Below are positions 19,051-26,724 of a DNA stretch of 64,000 bases, piece after piece. The notes beneath the pieces were generated by a model. The model made no database searches. It saw nothing but the letters and a program-made list of their open reading frames with translations, and was not told the origin of the DNA. Position numbers and translations under genes: made by a program. Each line of letters starts with the position of its first letter. Position 1 is the stretch's first letter. This stretch comes from Pseudobacteroides sp. (GTDB lineage Bacteria > Bacillota > Clostridia > Acetivibrionales > DSM-2933), in contig NZ_DATCTU010000060.1 in the NCBI RefSeq assembly GCF_036567765.1, positions 1-64,000 on the forward strand, given 5' to 3'.

Positions 19051-19305
19051 ATGGAGAAAAAAGATATAAAAGAGAAAGTCAAAGAATTGACTCTGATGCT
19101 GTTGCACCTTACATCCTGGGAAGAAAATGAATTCGGTATACAGTACCGTAGGACATGGAAGGGATACGACTATGGCATACTTGATGAACTAACCGAAGAG
19201 GATTTGATTAAAGGTGGACACCGTTCAAAGTCAGTTGTTATAACTGATGAGGGAATGAAGAAGGCAAAAGAGCTTTTGAAACAATATGGTATTACAGAGG
19301 AATAG
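19051..19305 (+). CDS. Small DUF6429-like protein
   Basis: 84 residues, soluble and charged. The layout (KVKELTLMLLHLTSW, RTWKGYDYGILDELTEEDLI, HRSKSVVITDEGMKKAKELL) fits the DUF6429 family, a short winged-helix-like protein of unknown function common in Firmicutes and often next to mobile or defence genes. AGGAGGG precedes the ATG. It is 79 bp after the SNF2 helicase on the same strand with no terminator between, so it may be a fifth gene of the defence operon, or the surviving end of the decayed restriction locus that follows. Function unknown. Confidence 0.6.
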   Translation: MEKKDIKEKVKELTLMLLHLTSWEENEFGIQYRRTWKGYDYGILDELTEEDLIKGGHRSKSVVITDEGMKKAKELLKQYGITEE

Positions 19306-19417
19306 CGGGACAGCGGTTAAATCATCCTTCAATTGGAAATCAATATCACCTGGAAGTACTATAGAGGAGATTGAAGAGAATTTTACAAGTCTGGCAGGGG
19401 GAGAAATTAATGAGTGA
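19304..19417 (+). pseudogene. C-terminal stump of an unidentified gene
   Basis: A 37-codon open frame (FNWKSISPGSTIEEIEENFTSLAGG) without a start ends in a TGA that overlaps the ATG of the hsdM remnant, as a genuine upstream operon gene would. It begins at the junction with the DUF6429 stop, so a deletion probably fused the two. Family not recognised. Confidence 0.35.
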
Positions 19418-19881
19418 AAATAACACATCAAGTGTTGTGTCAAAAATATAGAGCTTTTGCAATACCTTAGGGGATGACGGAGTTGGCTATGGAGATTAAC
19501 TGGAGAAACAGTCAGAAAAAAGCTTCTTGAAACTACAGAGCTCCATACAATCTTAAGGATTCCAACAGAAGTATTCTAAAGAAAAATCCTTTAAAGGTAG
19601 ATGATCTGGATGAATTCATAAAGTGCTATAACCGTCAAAATAGGCATAATAGGGAGGAAACATGGAATCCTGATACAAATCTGGAAGGCATATGGAGGAA
19701 ATTTACTTGTGAGGATATTGTAAACCTGGACAAAACAAGCCTTGATATCACTTGGATCAAGGATAAGAGTCTAGAAGATTTGAAAAATCTGCCTGATCCT
19801 GATGAACTTGCAAATGATATTGTATAGAACATAGAAGCTGCTTTGGAGAGCTTCAGGGAGATAATGAACAAACTAAATTGA
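19410..19881 (+). pseudogene. hsdM: Decayed type I restriction methylase (HsdM)
   Basis: The start MSENNTSSVVSKI-stop-SFCNTLGDDGVGYGD-stop matches the HsdM N-terminus with TAG in place of a Trp codon and TAA in place of a Tyr codon. After a large deletion that removes the SAM-binding and NPPF catalytic regions, TVRKKLLETTELHTILRIPT appears in another frame, and then the C-terminal part KNPLKVDDLDEFIKCYN, HNREETWNP, DKTSLDITWIKDKSLEDL, with a further TAG before NIEAALESFREIM. At least two deletions, frame changes and three stops make it non-functional. A live HsdM methylates adenine within the type I recognition site. HsdS and HsdR are absent here. Confidence 0.88.
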
Positions 19882-19938
19882 GAAATTGCATGAAGAATTA
19901 CCAATCAATTGGAAATTTTGTAAAAGGAGTGGGATGCC

Positions 19939-20401
19939 ATGGCTATATGGTTTTGTAGGGCAGGAAAACACGGTGAACATGAGAATAGATTCCTTGAAGA
20001 AAATAGGAAATATTCAATAGGGAATCTGATTGTGATATAGATGAATCTGATGATGCAATTCAAAGAGATATAGAAGTGGATGCTATTGATAATATAAGAG
20101 ATATGCTCATAAGAAAATATAAAGGTCATGGGATGGCTAAAGTAGTGGATTCCATACTTAGGGCAAAAGGATTTATAACATATGTTAGTCCTGAGGGTCC
20201 TGATAAAGGCGTAGATATTCTGGCTGCTCAGGGAGCCATGGGGTTTGAAAGTCCCAGGATTTGTGTGCAGGTCAAAGCTACTGATGCACCTGTAGATAGA
20301 CCGACTTTGGATCAACTCATAGGAACAATGATAAGCTGGATGGTGATATAAAATTGGAAATTCCTTTAAAAAGGATCTGGGTAATTAATAACGCAGAATA
20401 A
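19939..20401 (+). pseudogene. Decayed Mrr-type restriction endonuclease
   Basis: It begins with AAAGGAG and ATG, MAIWFCRAGKHGEHENRFLEE, the usual N-terminus of Mrr-like restriction system proteins, then most of the middle is deleted. A second frame carries IRKYKGHGMAKVVDSILRAK, YVSPEGPDKGVDILAAQG and CVQVKATDAPVDRPTLDQLI, which is the Mrr_cat PD-(D/E)xK core with catalytic Asp (KGVDIL) and QVK. After TMISW the frame shifts again to LDGDIKLEIPLKRIWVI and stops. Active relatives cleave modified DNA. Together with the hsdM wreck it shows that an older restriction locus lay beside the Jet-like operon. Confidence 0.85.
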
Positions 20402-20449
20402 TCGTGGTTTTACAAGGTTGAAATAAGAGAAATTATTGGGGGAATAAAA

Positions 20450-21082
20450 ATGAAACTATCTTTTTTACAAAAACTTGGTGCTTATTCGATTATAGCAGGA
20501 GGATTTTTATTTGCTGCTTATGCGGTCTGCTTTACGCTTTTGCTGCCTGTGCATGAGATGACAAAGGATTTTTCTAAAGTGGTTAGCCACCCCAACTGGA
20601 TATGGATTACTTCACTTGCCCTGCCGGGTATCATAATGATGGTTTTCGGCTTCACGGCGTTATATACCAGGATGTATGAAAAATCCGGTTGGTTGGGCTT
20701 TGCAGGTTATTTTTTCATCACAACTGCATATATCTTTCAGGCAGCCCAACTTGTCCAGGAAATATTTCTATATCCGATTATTGCTGAGAACCACTCCTCA
20801 GTTGGACTTTTGAGAAATAATATCATTTTGAATCATCCCATTAATACAATTTTCTCCTACGGTTTTCAGGTGATATTACTGATAGGCGTACTTTTGCTCG
20901 GAGTAGCACTTATACGGTTTAAAGAGTTTAATAAGCTTGGAGGGGTGCTATTTCTTTCGGGAGCACTATTTTATGCAGTAGTATCTGCTGTTTCCATTTA
21001 CATAGGGCTAGCAGGAATAATTATGTTTTCGGTTGGCTGCACAATCATTGGTCTTAACCTTATGAAGACCCGGATTAGCTAG
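20450..21082 (+). CDS. Six-helix membrane protein of unknown function
   Basis: 210 residues with about six transmembrane segments, the first at residues 8-30 and others near 48-68, 82-103, 138-158, 163-180 and 183-202. It begins MKLSFLQKLGAYSIIAGG, with GGGGG 7 nt before the ATG. The layout resembles small DUF998-like or uncharacterised clostridial membrane proteins, but no conserved functional motif is visible. It stands between the dead restriction locus and a truncated DUF805 gene on the other strand, only 3 bp from it. Confidence 0.7.
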   Translation: MKLSFLQKLGAYSIIAGGFLFAAYAVCFTLLLPVHEMTKDFSKVVSHPNWIWITSLALPGIIMMVFGFTALYTRMYEKSGWLGFAGYFFITTAYIFQAAQLVQEIFLYPIIAENHSSVGLLRNNIILNHPINTIFSYGFQVILLIGVLLLGVALIRFKEFNKLGGVLFLSGALFYAVVSAVSIYIGLAGIIMFSVGCTIIGLNLMKTRIS

Positions 21083-21084
21083 GG

Positions 21085-21312
21085 TTATCCAATGTCGTGA
21101 AGTCTTCTGACAATTACTCCAAGTGTAGGAAGAAAAACTGCTAACGTATACAACAAGTACAAGCTCTTAAAAATGGGACTGACTAACAAGTCAAGAATAT
21201 ATAGTGCTAGCATTATACTGATGTTGAACAATTCAAACATCCAATATTCCTTACGCCTTGCCCTTCTGCTAAAATTAACATAATTCTTTAAAACTTTCAA
21301 ATACCATTCCAA
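21085..21312 (-). pseudogene. Truncated DUF805 membrane protein
   Basis: 75 residues matching the start and middle of DUF805 proteins: MEWYLKVLKNYVNFSRRARRKEYW, then two hydrophobic helices and VRRLHDIG. Intact members continue with a RSGWW segment and two more helices, to about 110-130 residues; here a TAA follows the Gly directly, 3 bp from the end of the neighbouring gene. The loss of the 3' part fits a deletion at the junction, although a short functional form cannot be excluded. DUF805 proteins are inner-membrane proteins of unknown role. Confidence 0.7.
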
Positions 21313-21405
21313 ACTAATACCCCTATCAATAATTAATTAATAAATAATTTCATTATATTTCTAATATTTGGTTAAATGATACAAAATTGTATAATTTAAC
21401 TATAT

Positions 21406-21680
21406 TTATTTCAAGCAGTGCTTCCCATTACCTAAGTTTTCTAAAGGAAAACTCCATACAAGCTTATCAATAGGTAGTTGGCATCTGCAACTTTTACTTA
21501 AATCAAGCCCTGATACTTCGAGTATATCCAAGCATATTTTCTACTATCACTAATGGTTGCTGGAAAGACATTTGCTATTATAACCTATTAGCTCAGCAGC
21601 ATTAGCTGCTACTGAGTAAACTGAAGAAACAACATTGGTATTGACAGTTCCTTCTTCAGCACAGGCAATGTTGCTGAAGG
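21406..21680 (-). pseudogene. Possible unidentified gene remnant in a long gap
   Basis: On the minus strand two coding-like stretches appear in different frames: about 21560-21680 (IACAEEGTVNTNVVSSVYSV and onward) and about 21406-21530 (VSGLDLSKSCRCQLPIDKL and onward, ending in TAA). Stops and a frame change separate them, and no start is seen. I do not recognise the family. The rest of the 445-bp gap between the DUF805 remnant and arsR shows only A/T-rich sequence and the arsR operator. Confidence 0.25.
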
Positions 21681-21710
21681 ATATATGCTTATTTACATTT
21701 TCATTCAATA

Positions 21711-21736
21711 ATCATATAATTATATGTATATATGAT
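21711..21736. promoter_or_regulatory. ArsR-type operator upstream of the hgc operon
   Basis: ATCATATA at 21711-21718 and TATATGAT at 21729-21736 form a perfect 8-bp inverted repeat with a 10-nt A/T spacer, 21 nt before the ArsR start codon. This is the usual form and place of an ArsR/SmtB operator. A -10-like TATGAT lies inside the right arm, so bound repressor would block RNA polymerase. Confidence 0.6.
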
Positions 21737-21757
21737 AATGTGAAGGGAGTATATGAA

Positions 21758-22144
21758 ATGGATGATTTGCTAGATTTATTCAGCATTCTCTCGGATAGAA
21801 CAAGGCTGCGGATTTTATTGCTGCTGCTTAATAATGAGCTGTGTGTATGTGAAATTTTTGCAGCTCTTGATATGTCCCAGCCGAGGGTTTCGCGGCAGCT
21901 TGCAATTCTCAAGCAGTCAAAAATAATAAAAGACAGAAGAGAAGGAAAGTGGGTTTATTATAGAATTGATGAGAATGAGTATACGAAGCACTTATTGAGC
22001 ATTCTTTCACTTTTGCCTGGATGGCTTTGCGGCGATGCAGAATTCAATAATGATAAGTCGATGCTTCACAAAATTGCTGCATTAAAAAGTAAGGCTCCAA
22101 GCTGTAAATGTTTGTTGACTGGAGGTGGAAGGCATGGAGAATAA
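21758..22144 (+). CDS. ArsR-family regulator of the hgcAB operon
   Basis: 128 residues from the ATG at 21758, chosen because GAAGGGA lies 9 nt upstream and the operator ends before it. The winged helix is textbook ArsR: FSILSDRTRLRILLLLLNNELCVCEIF, then the recognition helix MSQPRVSRQLAILKQSKII and wing DRREGKWVYYRI. ELCVCEI holds the CxC metal-sensing site of alpha-3 sensors such as ArsR/CadC (here C-V-C), and KAPSCKC adds a C-terminal Cys pair, so it could sense arsenic, mercury or another thiophilic metal. Its stop overlaps the hgcA start by 11 bp, so regulator and mercury-methylation genes are one transcription unit under autoregulation. Confidence 0.88.
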   Translation: MDDLLDLFSILSDRTRLRILLLLLNNELCVCEIFAALDMSQPRVSRQLAILKQSKIIKDRREGKWVYYRIDENEYTKHLLSILSLLPGWLCGDAEFNNDKSMLHKIAALKSKAPSCKCLLTGGGRHGE

Positions 22145-23348
22145 AAGCTGTTGCGGCTCCGATAATAGCGATCCTAAAGCCAAAGTGATAAAGGTTAAGC
22201 CCAAAGTTAAAGTACCCAAAGTTAAAGTACCCAATATAGAAGGCGTATCTTCAGCGGAAAAAAACAGGTCCTGTTGCGGAGGAAGTCAAAAGTGTTCAAT
22301 TGACCCCATTACTCAGTATGATAAAAAAGACCATTGGATAATTGGCGAAGTGAAGACAGTTTCAGGTATAGTACCACGGGTATCAACTCAATTGGTTATT
22401 TCCGATATATTTGGGGCGTGGAAAGCCCGGTGGGGAATTAACAGAATGAACTATAAAATAAACCCTGGTATATATGCTGTAGGAAACCCTGATAAGGATT
22501 CACCTGTACTTGTAACTGCAAATTACAAATTAACCTTTGATACCCTCAGAAGGGAGCTGTCAGATCTTAATGCATGGATTTTAGTCCTTGATACAAAGGG
22601 CATTAATGTATGGTGTGCTGCAGGGAAAGGCACATTCGGGACAAAAGAGCTTGTAAGCCGAATTGGTAAAACAAGACTTCATGATATTGCGACTCATAGA
22701 ACATTGATATTACCACAATTGGGTGCACCTGGAGTAAGTGCCCATGAAGTGGAGAAACAAACCGGATTTAAGGTAATCTACGGCCCGGTAAGGGCAGCGG
22801 ATATAAAAGAATTTATAAATTCAGGCATGAAAGTTACAGGTGAAATGCGTACTGTCAAGTTCAATTTGATTGACCGTTTGGTTTTGACTCCGATGGAGTT
22901 GGTAGGAACGTTTAAGGTCTCATTGATAATTTTCGGGATTTTATTTTTATTAAACCTTGTCACTGCCAACCCGTTCGGAATATATGACTTTTATGGGTAT
23001 GGAGGGGCTTTGATAACAGGCTGCGTGATAACTCCTGTTCTGCTTCCTTGGATTCCAGGCAGGGCCTTTGCATGGAAGGGGTGGCTTTTAGGGTTGATAT
23101 GGGCTGCTGTTATAAATGTTTTAAGTGGATGGACGGTATCACCAACATTCAGTTTTATCAGAGGACTGGGGTATTTGCTGGTACTTCCTTGTATTTCTGC
23201 GTTTTATGCTATGAATTTTACGGGCTCATCTACATACACCTCATTTTCAGGAGTTTTGAAGGAAATGAAAATAGCAGTACCTGTAATTGCCGTGTCTATA
23301 ATCATTGGCACAATTCTGATTTTGCTTAACGGCTTTTTAGGGATTTAA
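22134..23348 (+). CDS. hgcA: HgcA, corrinoid protein for mercury methylation
   Basis: 404 residues from the ATG at 22134 (GGAGGTGG 5 nt upstream). The diagnostic cap-helix motif N-V-W-C-A-A-G-K is at residues 158-165; its Cys161 is the lower axial ligand of cob(III)alamin that donates the methyl group to Hg(II). The cobalamin domain (about 65-245) is followed by about five transmembrane helices (about 255-400), as in known HgcA. The N-terminal 60 residues are unusual: Cys pairs in KSCCGS and RSCCGG flank a Lys-Val-Pro repeat encoded by a 15-bp tandem repeat (22200-22229). hgcB follows 11 bp later. HgcA with HgcB makes methylmercury. Chance of a wrong call is very low, because the motif separates HgcA from CdhD proteins. 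Confidence 0.96.
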   Translation: MENKSCCGSDNSDPKAKVIKVKPKVKVPKVKVPNIEGVSSAEKNRSCCGGSQKCSIDPITQYDKKDHWIIGEVKTVSGIVPRVSTQLVISDIFGAWKARWGINRMNYKINPGIYAVGNPDKDSPVLVTANYKLTFDTLRRELSDLNAWILVLDTKGINVWCAAGKGTFGTKELVSRIGKTRLHDIATHRTLILPQLGAPGVSAHEVEKQTGFKVIYGPVRAADIKEFINSGMKVTGEMRTVKFNLIDRLVLTPMELVGTFKVSLIIFGILFLLNLVTANPFGIYDFYGYGGALITGCVITPVLLPWIPGRAFAWKGWLLGLIWAAVINVLSGWTVSPTFSFIRGLGYLLVLPCISAFYAMNFTGSSTYTSFSGVLKEMKIAVPVIAVSIIIGTILILLNGFLGI

Positions 23349-23359
23349 AGGAGGAAGCT

Positions 23360-23662
23360 ATGAAGAATCGGTATTTGAAAAATGTTGTTACTTTAAAGCT
23401 TGATTCGAATAAATGCACCGGATGCGGAAGATGTATCGAAGTATGTCCTCATAAAGTATTTGAGCTGCAAAACAGGAAACTTCGAATCATTAACAAGGAT
23501 GGATGTATGGAATGCGGTGCCTGTGCAAAGAACTGTCCCTTTGCTGCAATAGAAGTCAAGCCGGGTGTGGGCTGTGCATACGCAATTATTATGGGGTGGC
23601 TGACGGGAAGTGAACCGAGCTGTGACTGCTCAGGCAGCAGTAACAGCAACGGATGTTGTTAA
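23360..23662 (+). CDS. hgcB: HgcB, ferredoxin partner of HgcA
   Basis: 100 residues with two [4Fe-4S] motifs, CTGCGRCIEVCP (from residue 19) and CMECGACAKNCP (from residue 50), then VGCAYAI carrying the extra Cys conserved in HgcB, and a C-terminal vicinal Cys pair (NGCC) also typical. HgcB reduces the corrinoid of HgcA and is thought to pass Hg(II) through its Cys residues; both genes are needed for mercury methylation. GGAGG stands 6 nt before the ATG and the gene begins 11 bp after hgcA. A further CDC motif lies in the Ser/Gly tail. The position right after hgcA and the Cys pattern make an ordinary ferredoxin unlikely. Confidence 0.95.
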   Translation: MKNRYLKNVVTLKLDSNKCTGCGRCIEVCPHKVFELQNRKLRIINKDGCMECGACAKNCPFAAIEVKPGVGCAYAIIMGWLTGSEPSCDCSGSSNSNGCC

Positions 23663-23755
23663 TATGACATACAGTTGTCAAATTAAGAATAGTATACTAA
23701 TTTTATTACAATATGAAAAGAAGCATACACCTAAAATTCAAAACGGAGGGCTCTT

Positions 23756-24382
23756 ATGACTATAAAGAAAATTGATTATAAAAAGGCTTTCAAGGATTTA
23801 TACTTGCCAAAGAATAGCCCTTGTATTATAGAAGTACCGTCAATTAAGTTCGCAACGATCGATGGTACAGGAGATCCCAATGGTGAGGAATTTGCCTTGG
23901 CTACTGCTGCACTCTATAGCTTTAGTTATGCGGTAAAGATGTCTTATAAAAGCAAGGAGATTCCTGAAGGATTTTATGATTATACAGTTTTTCCGCTTGA
24001 GGGAGTATGGGATTTGGTGGATAAAACTAAGTCAATAACCGACAAAAGTAACTATGCATACTCCGTTATGATTCGTCAGCCGGAATTTTTAACTGATGAA
24101 TTATTTGAAAGGTTTATTTCTGAAACAAAAAAGAAGAAGCCTAATGACTATCTTGATAAAATTAAGTATTCCGTCATAACCGAGGGAATGTGTTGTCAGA
24201 TGCTTCATTTAGGAACATATGATGATGAGCCTGGGAGCTTTAAAATGATGGAACAATTCTGTAGAGATAGGGGATATGAGAGAAGCTCACTCAAGCATCG
24301 GGAAATATATCTTTCAGACCCTCGTAAGACCGAAGTAGACAAGCTTAAAACGGTACTAAGGTTCAAGGTTAGGCAAAAATAA
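23756..24382 (+). CDS. GyrI-like small-molecule-binding domain protein
   Basis: 208 residues. The fold pattern of the GyrI/SbmC superfamily is seen: IEVPSIKFATIDGTGDPN near residue 25, then a helix with ALYSFSYAVKM, YTVFPLEGVWDL near residue 80, and CCQMLHLGTYDDEPGSFKMM near residue 140, which matches the Y/H-x-G-pY segment. These stand-alone proteins bind or hydrolyse hydrophobic cyclic compounds, and relatives form the ligand domain of AraC and MerR regulators. There is no DNA-binding domain here. GGAGGG precedes the ATG. It probably is a separate unit from hgcB, 94 bp upstream. A weak hairpin with CCGGG/CCCGG arms follows (24418-24476). Confidence 0.8.
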   Translation: MTIKKIDYKKAFKDLYLPKNSPCIIEVPSIKFATIDGTGDPNGEEFALATAALYSFSYAVKMSYKSKEIPEGFYDYTVFPLEGVWDLVDKTKSITDKSNYAYSVMIRQPEFLTDELFERFISETKKKKPNDYLDKIKYSVITEGMCCQMLHLGTYDDEPGSFKMMEQFCRDRGYERSSLKHREIYLSDPRKTEVDKLKTVLRFKVRQK

Positions 24383-24490
24383 TAAAAATGTGTATTATAA
24401 AGGATGACTAAAAATAAAGAAGCCGGGCAGGGTGGTATACAACCTTGGTCGGCTACTGTTCACTATCCCGGTTTTCGATATTCTTTAATC

Positions 24491-25093
24491 TTAGTGATCA
24501 TGCCCTTCTTCAGCAGCTTCAGCCTCCTCTTTGGTTTTATGAACTGTACCGAGCGGATGCTGAGGTGGTGCATAGATAGAATACAATTTTAGGGGCTTAT
24601 TGCTTGTATTTATTAAGTTGTGCCATTTTCCGGCAGGTATAATAAATGCAAAATCATTACTGACATTAGCTTGAAAGTCCAGCTTGTCTTGACGATCCCC
24701 CATTTTTACAATACCTTGACCTTCCTCAATGCGTATGAATTGATCAAGGTTTGGGTGGATCTCCAAACCTATGTCCTCACCAACATTGATGCTCATTAGG
24801 GTAAGCTGTAAGTATTTTCCTGTCCATAAAGCCAAACGGAAGTTGTTATTTTGTTTGGTAGCCTCTTCAATATCAACTACAAACGGGTTAGGTCCATAAT
24901 CTTTCAATATGATTGTATAATCGGTCTTAGCTTGGTTGGTATAGGGAAGATACTGGTTAGGGAACTGGTTCCATAAGTCCGGGTTATATACTGGGGTATT
25001 AGCAAAATAAGGACACTGGAACATATTATATGCGTTATGCATTGGAGTGTTGGGGTTATAGGGACATTGATACATGCTAGGGATATTATACAT
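24491..25093 (-). CDS. Cupin-domain protein with a repeat-rich N-terminus
   Basis: About 200 residues from the ATG at 25093 (AAAGGA 8 nt upstream; ATGs at 25102 and 25111 are alternatives). A single cupin domain covers about residues 80-185: motif 1 GLEIHPNLDQFIRIEEGQG, with His-Asp-Gln-Glu metal ligands in the canonical H-x-x-x-x-Q/H-x-x-x-x-E spacing, and motif 2 PAGKWHNLINTSNKPLKLYSIYAPPQH. The first 50 residues contain two CPYxxNTP-like repeats rich in Tyr, Asn and Pro, resembling spore-coat-type sequences. The tail is acidic and ends GHDH. Close relatives are annotated as cupins without known reaction. Convergent with the GyrI-like gene. Confidence 0.82.
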   Translation of the reverse strand: MYNIPSMYQCPYNPNTPMHNAYNMFQCPYFANTPVYNPDLWNQFPNQYLPYTNQAKTDYTIILKDYGPNPFVVDIEEATKQNNNFRLALWTGKYLQLTLMSINVGEDIGLEIHPNLDQFIRIEEGQGIVKMGDRQDKLDFQANVSNDFAFIIPAGKWHNLINTSNKPLKLYSIYAPPQHPLGTVHKTKEEAEAAEEGHDH

Positions 25094-25159
25094 AGTGCTC
25101 ATTCCTTTCATAAGCGTATAGTATTATCATATGTTTTATGTAAAGGTGATGTGTTTTAT

Positions 25160-25278
25160 TTTAGAATGTGAACAAGAGATTTGGCAAATAATCCAGGGCT
25201 TCTTTTTCCATTTCCATACCCTTTTGAGGTAATCTCAAGATAAACGCTTCTTTCATCTTCTTTTAATCCTCTTACATA
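25160..25278 (-). pseudogene. Remnant of a MarR-family regulator
   Basis: On the minus strand the stretch YVRGLKEDERSVYLEITSKG is the wing and following strand of a MarR DNA-binding domain (pattern R-x-x-x-x-E-D-E-R-S-V-x-x-x-x-T-x-K-G). After a one-base shift it continues MEMEKEALDYLPNLL, the start of the dimerisation helix. No N-terminal helices or start codon remain. It sits in the gap upstream of the permease gene on the opposite strand, so a regulator may once have controlled this region. Confidence 0.6.
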
Positions 25279-25357
25279 CTAAGACTCATTCTTGAGAATA
25301 CTCATTTATAAGAGTAACTTTAAGTTTGGGTGAATTAAGAAAGAAGGATCGATAATA

Positions 25358-26704
25358 GTGGATTCAAGTCTCAAAAAGAAGTATGGTCTATTTACCGCGA
25401 TTGCTATGGTAGTAGGTATTGTTATAGGAAGTGGTGTGTTTTTTAAGGCAGAAAAGGTACTTGCTGCAACGGGAGGCAACTTACCTTTAGGAATTATGGC
25501 ATGGCTTATAGGTGGATCAATCATGGTTGCCTGTGCTTATACATTTTCCATTATGGCAACGCGTTATGAATATGTTAATGGTATTGTAGACTATGCTGAG
25601 GTTGCCATGGGCAAAAGGTATGGCTTTTACGTGGGATGGTTTATGTCTACTACATACTATCCAACCCTTACTGCAGCATTGGCATGGGTTTCTGCTCGAT
25701 ATACCTGTGTGTTGTTTGAATTTTCAATTGTCGGAGCGGAAGCTTTGGCAATCACAGGTTTTTATCTGGTAGCAAGCTATGCACTCAATGCATTATCTCC
25801 GGTGCTTGCAGGTAAGTTCCAAGTAGCTACTACCACAATTAAGCTCGTTCCCCTATTCCTTATGGCAGTCATTGGCACTATTGCGGGTTTAACAAATGGC
25901 ATGACAGTTGAAAATTTTACCGCAATAACCAAGCAAGTGAGCACAGGAAATGCCTTGTTTACTGCTGTTGTTGCTACTGCGTTTGCATATGAGGGATGGA
26001 TTATTGCAACCTCCATCAATGCTGAATTAGAGAACTCTAAGGAAAACCTGCCTAAAGCACTTGTTATCGGTACAATACTTGTTGTTGCTACTTATATACT
26101 TTACTATATCGGACTTTCGGGTGCAGTGAGCAACGCAGCTCTCATGGAAAGTGGTGAGAAAGGTGCAAAGCTGGCTTTCGAGACGCTCTTCTCAAAAGCA
26201 GGTGGAACTGCATTGTTTGTATTTGTTGTGATATCATGCCTTGGAACTCTCAATGGTCTAATGCTGGGGTGCACCCGTGGAATTTATGCCCTTGCGGCTC
26301 GTGATGCAGGACCTGCTCCCCGCGTTTTCAAGCAGGTAGACAAAGCAACCAATATGCCAACCAATTCTGCCATAATCGGTCTGTTATTCTGTGGGATATG
26401 GCTGCTTTACTTTTATGGCTCGCAGCTTACAAAGTCATGGTTCAAATTTTTTAATTTTGATATGACAGAATTGCCTATTATAACAATATATGCTGCATAT
26501 ATTCCTATTTTTATTATGCTCATTAAAAAGGAAACGGAATTGAGCATATTTAAGCGTTATATTGCACCTGTTTTTGCGATATGCAGCTGCGTATTTATGA
26601 TTATTGCAGCATGCTTTTCTCATAAGATGGAGGTTTTGTGGTATCTTACTACATTTGCAGTTGTAATGATAATTGGTGTGTTCTTCAGAAAGCCAATACC
26701 ATAA
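25358..26704 (+). CDS. APC-superfamily amino acid permease
   Basis: 448 residues with about 12 transmembrane helices. It starts at GTG 9 nt after AAGAAGGA. Helix 1 contains the APC substrate-binding loop VVGIVIGSGVFF (pattern G-S/A-G-I/V-F), and helix 6 has VVATAFAYEGWIIATSINAELENSKENLPKAL, the conserved F-Y-G/E-E segment followed by the family's N-P-K-like stretch. Members move amino acids by proton symport or exchange. The substrate cannot be told; LAT-type amino acid exchange is likely from the overall pattern. It is monocistronic and convergent with hcp, 20 bp apart. Confidence 0.85.
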   Translation: MDSSLKKKYGLFTAIAMVVGIVIGSGVFFKAEKVLAATGGNLPLGIMAWLIGGSIMVACAYTFSIMATRYEYVNGIVDYAEVAMGKRYGFYVGWFMSTTYYPTLTAALAWVSARYTCVLFEFSIVGAEALAITGFYLVASYALNALSPVLAGKFQVATTTIKLVPLFLMAVIGTIAGLTNGMTVENFTAITKQVSTGNALFTAVVATAFAYEGWIIATSINAELENSKENLPKALVIGTILVVATYILYYIGLSGAVSNAALMESGEKGAKLAFETLFSKAGGTALFVFVVISCLGTLNGLMLGCTRGIYALAARDAGPAPRVFKQVDKATNMPTNSAIIGLLFCGIWLLYFYGSQLTKSWFKFFNFDMTELPIITIYAAYIPIFIMLIKKETELSIFKRYIAPVFAICSCVFMIIAACFSHKMEVLWYLTTFAVVMIIGVFFRKPIP

Positions 26705-26724
26705 ATGCTAACACGGATTTTTGT

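Noticed and set aside
23360..23662. Plain 2[4Fe-4S] ferredoxin instead of HgcB
   Set aside because: Adjacency to hgcA, the extra conserved Cys after the second motif and the C-terminal Cys pair identify HgcB.
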